From contig JASSKH010000031.1 of assembly GCA_031763025.1 (NCBI GenBank), positions 1,860,001-1,924,000 on the forward strand: a DNA stretch of 64,000 bases, in the 5' to 3' direction. Positions within the stretch are counted from its first letter, which is position 1. The number at the start of each line of letters is the position of its first letter. A model generated the notes under the pieces. The model searched no databases. It was not told the DNA's origin and saw only the letters and a list, made by a program, of their open reading frames with translations. The stretch is from Macrocystis pyrifera (lineage: Eukaryota > Sar > Phaeophyceae > Laminariales > Laminariaceae). Shown one piece after another: positions 37,355 through 48,531 of this stretch. The position numbers and the translations under genes were made by a program.

Positions 37355-38839
37355 TTCGGCAGGGTATTCGATTCCCTGAACCCTGGCGATCACGACTGAG
37401 CCAGGTCACCATATTTTTCAAGCTATCGTATTGATATTTCTTGTTGCAAAATTATCACGGGCGTAGCCGAAAATAAATGCGAATATTGTACTGCACGGAC
37501 TATACCATGCTACTCGTATAGACAGCAGACAAAAGGTAAGCAAAATTATCATAAACTAAAGTTAACTACAGCAAGTAGTACCTGGCGAGTCGCGGCACAC
37601 ATATCATACACACAAAATACATAATACGTCCACACACGCCGGTCATATCGGAAGATCGCGTACAAACACCATTCCCTTATGTGTCGTGTATCACAACACC
37701 CGTCGACACAGAGAAAGGATAAACGTTACATGCCTGGAATAGCACAACAAACGTCACCTAAAAAAAGCAAGACACGGACCGGGTACCGAATAAGTCCTGC
37801 TTATCGTATATGTCGGAAACCCACGCCACAGCAACAAGCAGCATGAGCTTAAACGGGATAAAAACGTCACTGCCGATGAAGAGAAGTTAAAGTCCGCAAA
37901 AGGCAAAACACGCGACCACATCCCAATAGTATCAGCCAACCACAAGCGGTTGCCTTGCTCTCCCCCCCCCCCCCCCTACCCCCCCCCACACCCTCTCTAT
38001 TGCCTCCGTTCCTCAATGGTGATTGTAGTTTACACTTCGTTGCAAGGTGCGCACAAAAGAACGGGCCCTGTTATGTCGGGTCGTGTTATATCGAAAAAAG
38101 CACTGTTCTTCCTGTCAACACATCGGGGAAACAAAAATACCCTGCGACACAGTGCTAAACAAGGCTTTTTACAGATCACATCATTCCTTTCGCCATCGCA
38201 TATCAATACCATCATGACTATCATCGGACGTCGACATCACCACGATTATCACCACTAACAACGTCATCATCGTGACGGCCATCGCCATCAACATCCTCAT
38301 GACGACTATCGCTATCGTCATCAGGATCGAGTGTCGTCGCTAGCACTACCAATCGTGATCACCACCACCACCGCGCTTGAGTGCCACGGCCACCCACCAC
38401 AGGCCCAACATTCCACCAGAGTGGCCGGCCTCTGCGAAAGCTACTGCGGTCTATTCCAAAACAACAGCAGCAGCAGTCGCAACGAACGGTGTTGGTGGTG
38501 AGCGCACCGACTCTTAGGGCACGCAAACAGTGATGCGCCTGACGCCAAAAGCAACAAGGAACGCCGACCATGACCCTCGTTGCCATTATCATCGTGGTCT
38601 CGGCATACACAGCAAATCACCCCCCCAATGACACGAACGTAGCTAAACATGCCAATACATCGATCTATCCATCTACTCCTCCTTCCCTCCCTCCCTCCCT
38701 CCCTCCCCTCTCTCTCTTTTCAATGCACACTTTCTCTCGCTTTCTCCCAGCTTTATTTCTATCGTAGACTATGTAGTGTCATCTGGATCGTCATCTGGCA
38801 AAACGACGCGAGAAACAAAAGGGTCAACGAGCGGATTAA
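37355..38839. other. Spacer with ATC-rich low complexity
   Basis: No gene is recognised. C-runs occur at 37964-37987. From 38200 to 38375 the sequence is rich in CATCA/TCATC/CACCAC words, resembling the ATC-rich intron segments at 52320-52430 and 57190-57340; it may be a distant relative or independent simple sequence. A CCCT repeat lies at 38680-38710. Confidence 0.4.
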
Positions 38840-39040
38840 AGTCTTTGGGTATCGAATCGAAACATCATCAGATGTAGGCACCGGGGGGCGGGAGGGGGTC
38901 GAATCGAAACACAGTTAGACATGGGTAGGGGGAGTATCGAATAGAACAAAAAAAGTAGGATAAGGGGTGAATCGATTCGGAAGCATCGCCACAGGTGGGT
39001 ATCGGCTCGAAAACAAACCAGCGATAGGCAAGAAGGGCGA
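38840..39040. repeat. Degenerate repeat of ATCGAATCGAAAC type
   Basis: The words ATCGAATCGAAACATCATC, GTCGAATCGAAACACAG, ATCGAATAGAAC, GAATCGATTCGGAAGCATC and ATCGGCTCGAAAAC recur at roughly 30-60-bp intervals with G-rich spacers between. It is a degenerate minisatellite directly beside the LINE tail fragment. Confidence 0.5.
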
Positions 39041-39765
39041 GGGGGGGGGGGTGTGCTCATTATCATGCATGGCCGTAGTCGTATGACCATAGACCGAGCA
39101 TCCCTACAATGCCGGGACGGAGCGCGTCGGGTTTTCACCAACGAGACAGACATTGCTTGCACCAAGCGCGAAGCGCCGTGAGGTGTTGGGCGAGTCGCAT
39201 GAAGGGTGAGCTGGATCCTACTATGAACCGCTTTAGAGGCGGATTTTCTTGCGTATGGATGACAGCATCAATGAATTGATTTAATTTCGGGCGTGGCCAC
39301 TTCCAGAGACAGCAATGTGTTCACTATGTAGCTGCCTCGTGGGCGCCTCACCATATACACACTACGTGATACGATCATCCCCCTTGTGCGGAGTATAGGT
39401 TCTCCCCGCACAAAAATGCTCTAACTTGACCGCCAGCCGTAGTAGCCGCCAAAACAAAAAAACGGTATCCTGGTTTTCTAGCTCACGCAGTGAGAGGCGT
39501 GTTTTACAGCGTCGTCGCCAACCGACACCAACCCAACCTATATACTCCAGGTACATAATATAGGGGGGGGGGGCGTACTCATTTGTTGCTTTCCTTAGTC
39601 ATTTGACCATTGACCACGCATCCCTTTCGAGACGGAGCCCCGTTCCTACTCCTAATAGAGACACCTCCAACAATTGGGCGCTCATTATGTTGTTTCCATA
39701 TATTACATAGGAATTTTTTCTAATCTTATCCCCTTCCTGCCTGACCGCCGGTGGCCACCATCTAT
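39041..39765 (-). mobile_element. LINE 3'-end fragment, minus strand
   Basis: On the minus strand this is the C-terminal coding end and 3' region of the LINE found whole at 59.6-63.4 kb. It includes the GGCCACTTCCAGAGACAGC, TTGTGCGGAG and GGTTTTCACC segments and ends in an 11-base poly-C (G on this strand, 39041-39051). It is strongly 5'-truncated and diverged from its relatives by substitutions. I see no target duplication. Confidence 0.8.
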
Positions 39766-41841
39766 CTTATATGGGGGCGGCGGTAGGAGTTCGGCATTGA
39801 GTTTAGGGGACACACTTGAAGACAAACGTTCAAAGCAATGCACCCACCTTTAGCGATAGACCACTTAGAAATAGAGTGGAAGTGTCTATGATATGATGAG
39901 CAGTAATAGGGGCTAACGTCGCCAAGCCAGAGCACGCATTTCCTCCTCGCAAGCCGTCAGCTGCGCAAAAACACGTATGTCTGTCACATGATCTCGTGAT
40001 AGAGGCTACCAGGTATATGGAAACATCACGCACGCCCCCCATCCAAGTTTGCTGGTACTTTGTACCTTCAAACACAGAAACGTATGAGCTCATTTCCCGA
40101 GTCGTGGCACGCATGATTCAAATCCAACAATAATACTGCGGTATTATTTCACGCTGCCAGCGATCATTGAATGTAAGTGTTGGTTGGACTGGATGAGGCC
40201 CAAGTAAGGTATACACAAGAGGGAGTTAGACTTCGTGCGAAGGCTTCTTTTGTTTCGTTCATGTTGGTTTTCTTCTGCTTTCGGGAAAGCTTGTGGGTTA
40301 TCGACGGTAGAGCTCATTCTGCGTGCAACGTAGTCGGAGGGCCAATGCAGTACAAATAACGAAAGCGAATAATAATGTCAGTGATAGTAATAATGACACC
40401 ATTAACACACAAAACATAGATGTACCCTGACATTCAATACCAGCGAAACATAACACGACAGAGTAGAACAACATTGGATGGGTGAATGGAGTACCATCAC
40501 AACCACTGCTGCCTTGAAGGAGACCTCTAGAGCCTGTGGGCCCAAACATGCTGCATCGACCGTGCTTCTGCCCTCTGCCCACTATGCGGTGGGCCCTCAA
40601 CGACTGGTCAACGTGCCCAACTGGGCTAAATTGACACACGACACGAAATTGGGAACGTGGAAGTGTGGTGAGCTTAAGCTTTATTTTTACCAATCCGTCG
40701 GAGGATAAAAAAAAAAAAAAAAAAAAAATCAAGCATCGTTGACACATACATCCAATCCCAAAATTCGTTGTTCCGATTCGTTTCGTCGAAAATAATCGGC
40801 GTCGGAGGGACGGCAACACCATACCTGGTGTGACAAATCCGACACAATAAGACACAAAACAAGTACCAGGTACGTAAAAAAATGAAACAAAACTAAGATG
40901 TGGGCATCGTTTGACAACTTTGGATGACAGGAGCACATTTACGTTTTTCCGTCAACGTGGCGTGTATCTACTGCAGTTGCAGTCTGCTATAACGGATAGA
41001 CCGTCACCCCGCTGGCAGTTGTGCTGAATTTCGAAAATGGGCTGGCGCTCTTTATTCACAAGGCAGTTGCAGTAGCAGCCATAGCAGCAAAGGCAATCAA
41101 CAACAAAAGGAGCAGGAGCAGCAACAGCAAAAACACCCGCCACCACCAACACCAACACCAACAGCAAAACGCAGCAGCAGAAACCCCAAACCGTAACCTT
41201 CAAGTCTAACCCCGACCGCCTCCTGGGAAAGTTAAACGTCTAGGGAAAAAGCTGTAATGAGGAGTTTGTATGCGCACTATCAACCAACTAGTCCAAGCTG
41301 GGTCAAGTCGAACGCAGTACACTACTGCTGCTTGGCGGCACGCATGCCAGAGCAAAACAGTATGCCGAAAAAAAACAAATAAAACGTCATGGTCGGTCGC
41401 TCTATTTTTTCCTCTCGGCGACGCCGCGTTCGGAAACTTCCCGGAAAAAAAATAGGAAAAATCGTATTGCCCAGGAAAATTACTCTAGTTATATACCAGG
41501 AAGTTTTTGCCTCTGCAAACCAAAACTCAGTCGTAGCAATTGTCAGGAAAGTCGCAGGATACCCTTGATAGCTCTGCGATACAGCGCTCGACAGAGGGAC
41601 CCCTGACTTTGGTCGTGCGTCGGATTTCTAACCAGTGTTCGCTAACGCAATGGGTGAGAAGTCAATAGGGAAGTAAACATTATACCTCGCGAGAAGAAGT
41701 GCGGCCGATGCTCAACGTACTCACCGACGCGAACGCTTCCCGCGCTTTTTCTTCGCTTTGATCCTTCCATTCCCCTGGCCGTTCACTACCGACCCACGGT
41801 TGGCCATGCCACCCTGCGCCCGCCCCTGCCACCACATCAGT
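39766..41841. other. Spacer downstream of the unknown seven-exon gene
   Basis: No convincing gene. It holds a 22-base A-run (40707-40728), listed separately, and CAG/CAA-rich sequence at 41080-41190. The long minus-strand frame across 40298-40936 is produced partly by the A-run and is not trusted. Confidence 0.35.
40478..40728 (+). other. Short open frame ending in a poly-A run, possible retrocopy
   Basis: A 76-codon frame (40478-40708) stops immediately before a run of 22 A. This layout would fit the 3' end of a reverse-transcribed RNA, but no target duplication or parent gene is seen and the protein is not recognised. A chance A-run is equally possible. Confidence 0.3.
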
Positions 41842-44805
41842 TCACGCCGGCGGGCAAGCAAGCACGGGCGAGCTGAGGCTCAGGCTGGCGAGTGGGGGGG
41901 GCGAAGACAAGACCGGTGGTGTATATGGTGAAATATGAGCAGCGCTGCACTGCTGGTCGTACAAAGGCTGGCTTCAATCGCCCCATGTTTTGCCGGGTTG
42001 AGCGTTCGAGGTTTTCGATTGCGAAACGCGGCCTTGAGAAGATTCTCCTCACCTGAGCACGCCCAACGAAAGCCATACGGGGTTTGAGAAAAGCAAAGCT
42101 GCGGTTGTCCTTTGGCGCAAGAGCGAACACATTGCAAAAGAAATGACCGCGCGCCTGTGATGGTTCCCGGTTCCAAAACATGGACCTTGACCCAATGAAA
42201 TGCTGAGAAGCAGCGTAGTCGCTGTTTTGGTTTCTTCTTTATACAATGTGCTGAGGTCACACGGCATCAAGCTCTCACCGCCCCACCAGCATTCGTTTGG
42301 AAGACGTTTTTGCTAAATGCACAATTTCATGTGGGGCACAAGCGGTTCCCTGTCTTACCTGCGTCACTTCCCCTTGGGCTTCCGCGTCTTCTAATGCGGC
42401 AACGAATTCGGCGAGTTGTTCCGGTGTCATCTCCACTTGAGACTCAGCTTGCAGGCGGAGGATTTCCGCTGCTTCCTTGTCGTCCCCGGCGAGGTTTTCG
42501 GGTGTGGGGATCTCGAACGCTGCTACGAGAGCTTCGACCAACGGTAGCCCCGCCGCTCGTGTGACGAAGACGTCGAAGTGAGGAATGGAGGTCTTCAATA
42601 CCGCCAGCCCATTCACAGTCAGCTCGGGATCAGCGTTGACGACGGTCTCGAAAAACGCGATGTAGTCCTGCGCACAAACCGCCCCGAGGGCAAGCAGCAG
42701 GAACAAGCAGAGAGCGCGATGCTCGAGACATTGAATGATATGCGCAAGAGAGAGGGCGGGGATTTTAAGCGTTACTAGCAATGGATACTGACTCCCTCAT
42801 TCTACGTACGTACAAAGCCGGCGGTTGTTCCTGCCGCCAGAGTGGCCTTCCGTACTGCTTTCACTATTTGTACCAATAACACAAAACGAGATTTACAGGC
42901 CAAAAGTGTGGATCCGAAACGGCGAGTGCTCACTTCGGAGTTCCGTCCTTGTCGGTAGGCTTCTGCATAGGTGTCGACAACCAAACTTGCTAGAAGCCCC
43001 ACGCTCCCTGCAGGCCGCAGGGTGTCGCTTGAGGTCAATGCAGCCGTCTCCAAGTCGAGCTCCACGCTCTCGCAGAGCGAACACAGCTTCCCCTGTGATG
43101 AAACCGTTGGACGGGGCAGAGGGCGTGAAAAGTCTCTATGCGGCACGCGTGAGCAGAAGAAGAGTTCTTAGTGAAAGGCACTATCGCAGTGTCCGTCAAT
43201 CTACCGTAGCACAAATCCGTTACACTGGGTCAGCGAACAGCAACAAATCTTCTCGCTCTTCAGCCAGCCGTGCCGCCCCATGCCGCCCCTCGACGACGGC
43301 AGCCGACCGTGTCGCTCAAAATACACCAACTGGCCGGCCACAGCCTGCTTGCAAGCTTTCTGTCAATCCGCCGCCCCCTTACATATATGAAACCTTAAAA
43401 ATTGATGGTGAAAAAGCCGACCGGCCCCGTACCTCGCGTCCTTCTACCAGGCATCCGGGTACTGTAAAAACCTTACTCGAGTATACGAAATACTAAACGT
43501 AGATGCGGTTGGCGTCGCGTTCGAAGTAGTTTTGACTCCACAATTACATCCCGTCCGCTCTTCCCTGTGTGGACGAACGATGCCACCAAGAGCGAATTCT
43601 CCGTTCCCTTTACTGATATTACGGGGATCCGTAGTTAATAGGACCCATGGTATACATAAAAACCTATATATTTACACATTTTTACTAACAAAATTTGGTC
43701 CTATTAACTATGGACCCGTAAATAGTAACATTGCGCTCTCGGGGCAATATCGCCACCGTCGTCTCCTCACCATATCCCCACCATAGCCGTTGGCGCTTGC
43801 AGAACAAGCGTCTAACGCACGCGCCGCGATGGCGATGCCCCACTTGAGCTTCAACCACTCGGGTTCTCCGTCGGGAGTTTCCCGCTGTGCAACGTTCGGG
43901 CGGTCCCCCCCGCGGAGTGTCTGTACCACCTCTACCGCAAGGGATGCGCCGAACTCCGTGCCCTCGTCGCTGTCGTGAGCGCTCCACCTGTCGCGCTTCT
44001 CCTCGATGTAGCCTATCAAGAAGTTGACGAGGTCCTGCCGAAGCGACGCAATCGATCGGTATCCCCGGTAAATAGAAGTGGCATCAGTCGGGTGTGCTGT
44101 CTGCGGCAGCAAGTACCATGATGATACCTGGCATATTCCGCTCGCATGTTGCTTGCGGCGCCCCCTAGTTTGCTTCGCACACCACCATCGCCACAAGATA
44201 CCCGGCAGGGAGGGGTGCAACGAGCAAGAGGCCAACGAGCAAGAGACGGGGCCTGTGACGGTCGGCTGCGTTTTTGTACCCCGTAGGAGACAAAAGATAG
44301 AACCTGTGTGTGCCGCCTCACCTTGGGCTTTCCGTCGAGTCCACCGAAGGCCCCGCCGCGGCATCGTGCCGCCTCCAGCTTCTCGATGAGATTTCCCAGG
44401 CGATTACGGCTTTGCACGGCCCACATCAGGACCATAATCATCCAAGATGTCCCGAAACAATTGCCATCGGCGTCGACGGTTAGGGCATACCCCGAAAACC
44501 ACCTCTTGACCTCTCCAATCGCCGGATTCTTACTCCGGTAGAGATCATCGAAATTGGACAAAGGCTGCCCGAGTGTTGGGAAACGCGGTAACAGCGGTCG
44601 GCGGCGCAGTGGATTTGACGTTTGAGGGCCGAATAAAAACTGGGCACCCGGAAGCGTGCGGCATAGGGTATCGCATGCACTAAATATTCAAACCGGTCAT
44701 ATATTGGTGCACAACCCAAACCTCGCCGTCGTACAAATCGGGTGGTGTGTCAACATCGCGAGGATGAGAAGATGGCAACGTTGGGGGCGTCGCCGTCGAC
44801 TGCAT
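41842..44805 (-). CDS. Seven-exon gene of unknown function (450 residues)
   Basis: Reading the minus strand, exons are 44805-44722, 44564-44322, 44100-43771, 43092-42934, 42667-42359, 42154-42053 and 41967-41842. Every intron has GT and AG ends and every junction falls in phase 0; the exons sum to 1353 nt, with ATG at 44805 and TGA at 41842. The start was chosen because it is in frame with exon 2 through a phase-0 donor after DLYDGE. The protein has an acidic N-terminus, ALTVDADGNCFGTSW near residue 60 (the DGNC resembles the cysteine motif of OTU proteases, but the rest of that family is not evident), a middle part with LRQDLVNFLIGYIEEKRD, then a helical acidic part (MTPEQLAEFVAALEDAEAQG) and a Pro/Ser-rich tail. 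There is no signal peptide: the hydrophobic stretch read through before exon 5 is the intron's pyrimidine tract. A family A MITE sits in intron 3. Function unknown. Confidence 0.68.
43619..43721 (-). mobile_element. MITE, family A copy 2 (103 bp), in an intron
   Basis: Same terminal words as copies 1 and 3 (TTACGGGG and CCCGTAA), but the core is inverted: the TATACATAAAAACC side comes first. It lies in intron 3 (43093-43770) of the unknown gene, about 50 bp from the exon 3 donor. The right end is slightly eroded. Confidence 0.85.
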
Positions 44806-45058
44806 CAATCACCTCTCCGGCCGTTTCAGCCAAGGAGGATTTACAAATGCATTCAATATTTCCCTACAAAAAGACCGGTACATTTTATCGTTTCATTGTA
44901 CAGTCTCTCGCGTTTTCAGAACATAAGCTGCATTTGAACTTTCCGAAAGATACGAGCCGGAAGGAGGAAGTTGGCTTAAATTTATGACGCAATTTAATAC
45001 CAGCAGGCTTGGCAATGTATTCATATCGTAGACAGGGGACGGGAAAACAAAAGTCGGG
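44806..45058. other. Upstream region of the unknown seven-exon gene
   Basis: This contains the presumed promoter of the minus-strand gene starting at 44805. No TATA box or other element can be named. Confidence 0.3.
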
Positions 45059-45457
45059 GTGTTGACAGGGGATGACCTGGTTTTATCCCCGGCTTTCCGC
45101 TCAGACGGCTTTCCTGTATACCTGGCGCATGTTCGCGCTGCTGTAACTTCGCGCACACCACTCTCAAAGATGATGCACGAAACTGGGCGCCGGCGGCATC
45201 GTTTGCACCATAAACAGATGACCCTGCTATATACGATGGTCGGTGATGGTATGATCGAAGGAAGAATGGTGGAGACAGACTTCGCGGACGGCGGGCGCGT
45301 CATTGTGTATGGTGCGACAGAACCCACTGCTGTATCAAGTAGCGTGTGCTCGCAGCATGCGCAGTATTGTCTATTGTGCGACCAACACCTTATAGCTAGC
45401 CGTCTTTCAAAACGTGAGCGGCATTTATCAGCTCTGGGTAGTGCGCTCGCCCTCTAA
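45059..45457 (+). CDS. Unrecognised 132-codon open frame, possible exon
   Basis: The frame has a balanced composition, with GDGMIEGRMVETDFADGGRV near its middle, which loosely recalls the C-terminal strands of some secreted glycoside hydrolases; this is too weak for a call. The opposite strand is also open (44893-45327). No splice partners were found. Confidence 0.25.
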   Translation: MLTGDDLVLSPAFRSDGFPVYLAHVRAAVTSRTPLSKMMHETGRRRHRLHHKQMTLLYTMVGDGMIEGRMVETDFADGGRVIVYGATEPTAVSSSVCSQHAQYCLLCDQHLIASRLSKRERHLSALGSALAL

Positions 45458-45604
45458 AACCTGCGGGTGCTGCTTATCTGCTAGTTCCTTATTGCGACAT
45501 AGCCGCAGTCAGTGCGGTTACCGTGCCGGGTAGCGACGTGGGTCGGAGCAGCGCTCTTTCTGCCCGTGTAAGTAGAACGAAGGGGGTGTTCAGTAGGGAC
45601 TATA

Positions 45605-45790
45605 TACTCTGGGGTACTCGGGGACCAAACCTACTGCAGTTGGTTTGGTCATACTCGGGTACCAAACCTATTGTGATTGTTTAGTTAAATACTCGGGTAC
45701 CAAACCTGGTTGTTTTGGTCGTACTCGGGTATGTACCCGGGTATCACACTCGGGTACGTACCCGGGTACATCCAGGGTGTATACCCCACT
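45605..45790 (+). repeat. ACTCGGGTACC repeat array with palindromic units
   Basis: ACTCGGG(G/T)ACCAAACCT occurs three times at about 50-bp spacing (45617, 45652, 45690), followed by TACTCGGGTATGTACCCGGG and ACTCGGGTACGTACCCGGGT, which are near-perfect palindromes. The array could form hairpins or be a cluster of protein-binding sites. Confidence 0.65.
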
Positions 45791-47119
45791 GCTGTAGTAT
45801 TATACACACCCGTGCAATACTGGTACATGAATAGAGCGCCATTAGGGGGAAAACTACTCAACCCGGACTACTTGGCGAATGGCTCGAAGGTGCGGCAGCA
45901 ATTAAAAATATGATACTATCATACGGCAATAGTTGACCCTGCTGGTGGGACCAAGACATGACACCCTTGCACTTGGATTCGCCCGGAATCAGACCCACCC
46001 GTCGGGACCCATAAGGATCGTAAGCGTACCGCAGAGAGTGCACTATCCTCGGCTGTACCCCATGGATATAGTCAACGAAACACACACCTTGCCAGGAGGC
46101 GTAGGAGCCACGGCGCCCGAGCCAGTGTATGACGGTGGTGGAGGTGTGCCACCCCCGCTTGCTGCTGGCCGCGATGCCCGCTCCTGCAACATTTGGACCC
46201 ACGGTGGCCACGCCGCATGCACGCGTGCACGAGCAGGTATGGAAGAGAATCCGTGAGAAATCAGTAGTTCCGAGGCCGCAGCATGATGATAGCGCACAGG
46301 CGCAACAGACCGAAGAATACACAATAGCACTAGGAGTTAGTCAATAAACGGTATACCGGTGGTGTTCGTCGCCATGTGCCGGCAGAGGTGTTACTCGTCA
46401 CGAGAAACACCTTGCTCTACATCGGCAGCGCTCATTGGCCAAAGCACGCCGGTGCCGGGATACTACCATAAATGCCAGGAGAGACGTCATCACAAATGCC
46501 AGGGGACACCGGCTTATACTCACTCTCTCGAGTTGGTGTTCACCGATACCATTCTGTCCCTGAATGTAATGACCTTTTTTACTTAATGTTAGTAATTAAA
46601 CTGTCCTCATATTTCGAGACAGAGTGGTGTATCATATGGTGCGGAGTTCGCCGGTTAATGGCGTGCACAACCACACGGATCGACACGGTCATCAGCGTCA
46701 ACTCCGCCAGCTTTGGCAATAAACAAGACAACACCACACGTCCTACGGGACAGCAACATGCAACCAACAGAATGTCGGGGGTTAGTCGCGCTCGCGGATT
46801 TCTGGCTATCATACGGCAGAAGAAACAGAAAACAAAAAGCCATCTGCAAAAAAGTACATCAGCCGAGACTCAAACCTCAGCGAAACCGTGAGCAGGGTGG
46901 CAGTCTACTTCTAGCTAGACCACAGAGTCACCCTACTAAAGCAACCTTCAACCTGGTGACACCTATCCACGAGCCGATGTGAGATAAACGATACCTGGTA
47001 TATATAAGGTGCTCTACTGTAAAAACAACAGAACCAGATACCTCGTATTCATATTAATATCAATATTAATAGTGATAGTTGGTTTACTCTCAATGTGTGC
47101 TTGGAGGGGTATTCGTGCG
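45791..47119. other. Spacer upstream of the tyrosine-recombinase fossil
   Basis: Short frames only on both strands. AAATGCCAGG and ACAAATGCCAGGG form a small direct repeat at 46470 and 46491. No gene is recognised. Confidence 0.35.
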
Positions 47120-47911
47120 CTTGACGGTACGCGGCCGAGTCTATTTGAAAAAGGTTTTGTCTCTAAGCTGAGAAGGTGGACGAAAGAAAACGGGACGGGA
47201 GAAGAATGGGATCCCGTCCGCCGGGTAGGCAATCCTTGCTCGAATCCGGTACATTCGTACCTTACCTTCGTATCTGAGGAACAGAAGCAGGTTGGGGTTC
47301 AGGTCAATCGGGCCGCGCCGATGTTGAACCACACACTCATAGATCTGCTGAGCGACGTGCGGTCGCACGCACAGGTGGTCGGCTCTCTGGATGAGCGTAT
47401 TTCTCTGACGCTATGTATAGCCTTGTATTTTTTTACTTTCTATTCGAGGCGTAGGGGTTACCATCTTTCGATAACAATGGGGTTGCACATCCTAAAGCTC
47501 CCAGCGTCTGAGGATTTGGTATTCGACCCTCAGTTGGGTAAGACGCTTCGGGCCTCTATAGCGAGGCAGTGGTAGTGTTAGCAGACCGGGACTGCCTGGC
47601 GATTTGCGCTTTTCGGTCGGTTATGGCGTGCATCTTTGCCGCACAACGGATTGGGGGAGACTTAATCGCCGGGTGCCTCTTCCCCGTTGCCACGGCAGAA
47701 GGGGGCCGGGGCCGTCTCTCCCTCTCCGCAGCCCGTATGACAGCGAACCCACAAAGCGATCTGCGGATGGCAGAGCCGCCGAACCACTTCACGATGTGAG
47801 CCTTTCGAGTGGGAGGACGGACGCTAGCGAGCTACCACTGTCTCCAGAGTTCGAAAAAAAGTTGAGGTGTGTGCAGGAAAGGACTGAGTCAATGTTAAAG
47901 AAGTTTGGGTG
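47120..47911 (+). pseudogene. Tyrosine-recombinase fossil (Crypton- or DIRS/Ngaro-like)
   Basis: The plus strand here keeps words I associate with tyrosine recombinases of eukaryotic mobile elements: DLLSDVRSHAQVVGSLDERI, an RRGYHLSITMGLHILKLP-like helix, and a FRVGG element near 47803, where an HSFRVGG active-site motif is usual. The reading is spread over more than one frame, so it is a broken copy with several breaks. Which class it belonged to, Crypton (DNA) or DIRS/Ngaro (retroelement), cannot be decided without flanking parts; no reverse transcriptase or end repeats were seen nearby. Confidence 0.5.
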
Positions 47912-47990
47912 AGATAACTCTGCCCCTGACCAGTGGTCAACTACAAATACAATCTAAAAGAGGCGCAACGAAGTATGGGCGGGACCACAG

Positions 47991-48258
47991 GCCGGCGCAG
48001 GAGGCCTCATCCAATCCAATACTTACATCAAACGATCCACGGTAGAGAGACAGAATACAACAGTATTATTATGCTTTTATACCTAGATCATTTACAGGTA
48101 CTAACCCCGGGAGAGTACGTGATACGCTAGTCTACTCGGCGCGGGGGGAAATACCAGACGAGACCTCCTGCCCGGCGCAGGTGGGCTATTCGAATCCAAT
48201 ACTTCCATTAAATGATCCACGGTAGAGAGACAAAACACAACAGCAGTATAAATGTTTC
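47991..48258 (+). repeat. Direct repeat, two units 180 bp apart
   Basis: CCGGCGCAGG..GG followed by TCCAATACTTNCAT, AAAYGATCCACGGTAGAGA and GACARAAYACAACAG occurs at 47992-48065 and again at 48172-48245 with a few substitutions. This is an old tandem duplication of unknown origin. Confidence 0.7.
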
Positions 48259-48486
48259 CTGGTACGTACCAGCATCGTATCTATAGACAGGCTGTACATA
48301 TGTTTTGGTATCGAGTGGTCCGGATAATATTTTTGCCTTTTACTTGCCCAGAGGTCAGTTCCTTTTCCTTTTAGATTCTAATTTTGTTAACTTTGCCGCT
48401 CTCAAAGCTTTCCCGCTTTTCTTCTCTTTGTGGTGCATCGTTTTGGTACTCGACAGCACGGTTGATACAGGGATACCGAGCACAAG

Positions 48487-48530
<44 letters not shown>
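48487..48530 (+). repeat. Poly-C tract, 44 bp
   Basis: An uninterrupted run of 44 C is followed by a CCG/CCA/GCT-rich triplet stretch to about 48600. It is the longest mononucleotide run in the window. Long Pro or Gly frames across it are artefacts. A G-quadruplex on the opposite strand is likely from composition. Confidence 0.9.

Positions 48531-48531
<1 letters not shown>

Noticed and set aside
40298-40936. 212-codon minus-strand frame with many hydrophobic residues
   Set aside because: It reads through a 22-base A/T run and shows no motif; likely chance.
42668-42781. Apparent signal peptide (LCLFLLLALGAVCA) at the start of a minus-strand frame
   Set aside because: A phase-0 acceptor at its end and a matching upstream exon show it is the pyrimidine tract of an intron.
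42825-43496. 223-codon plus-strand frame
   Set aside because: It is antisense to an exon of the unknown minus-strand gene and lacks motifs.
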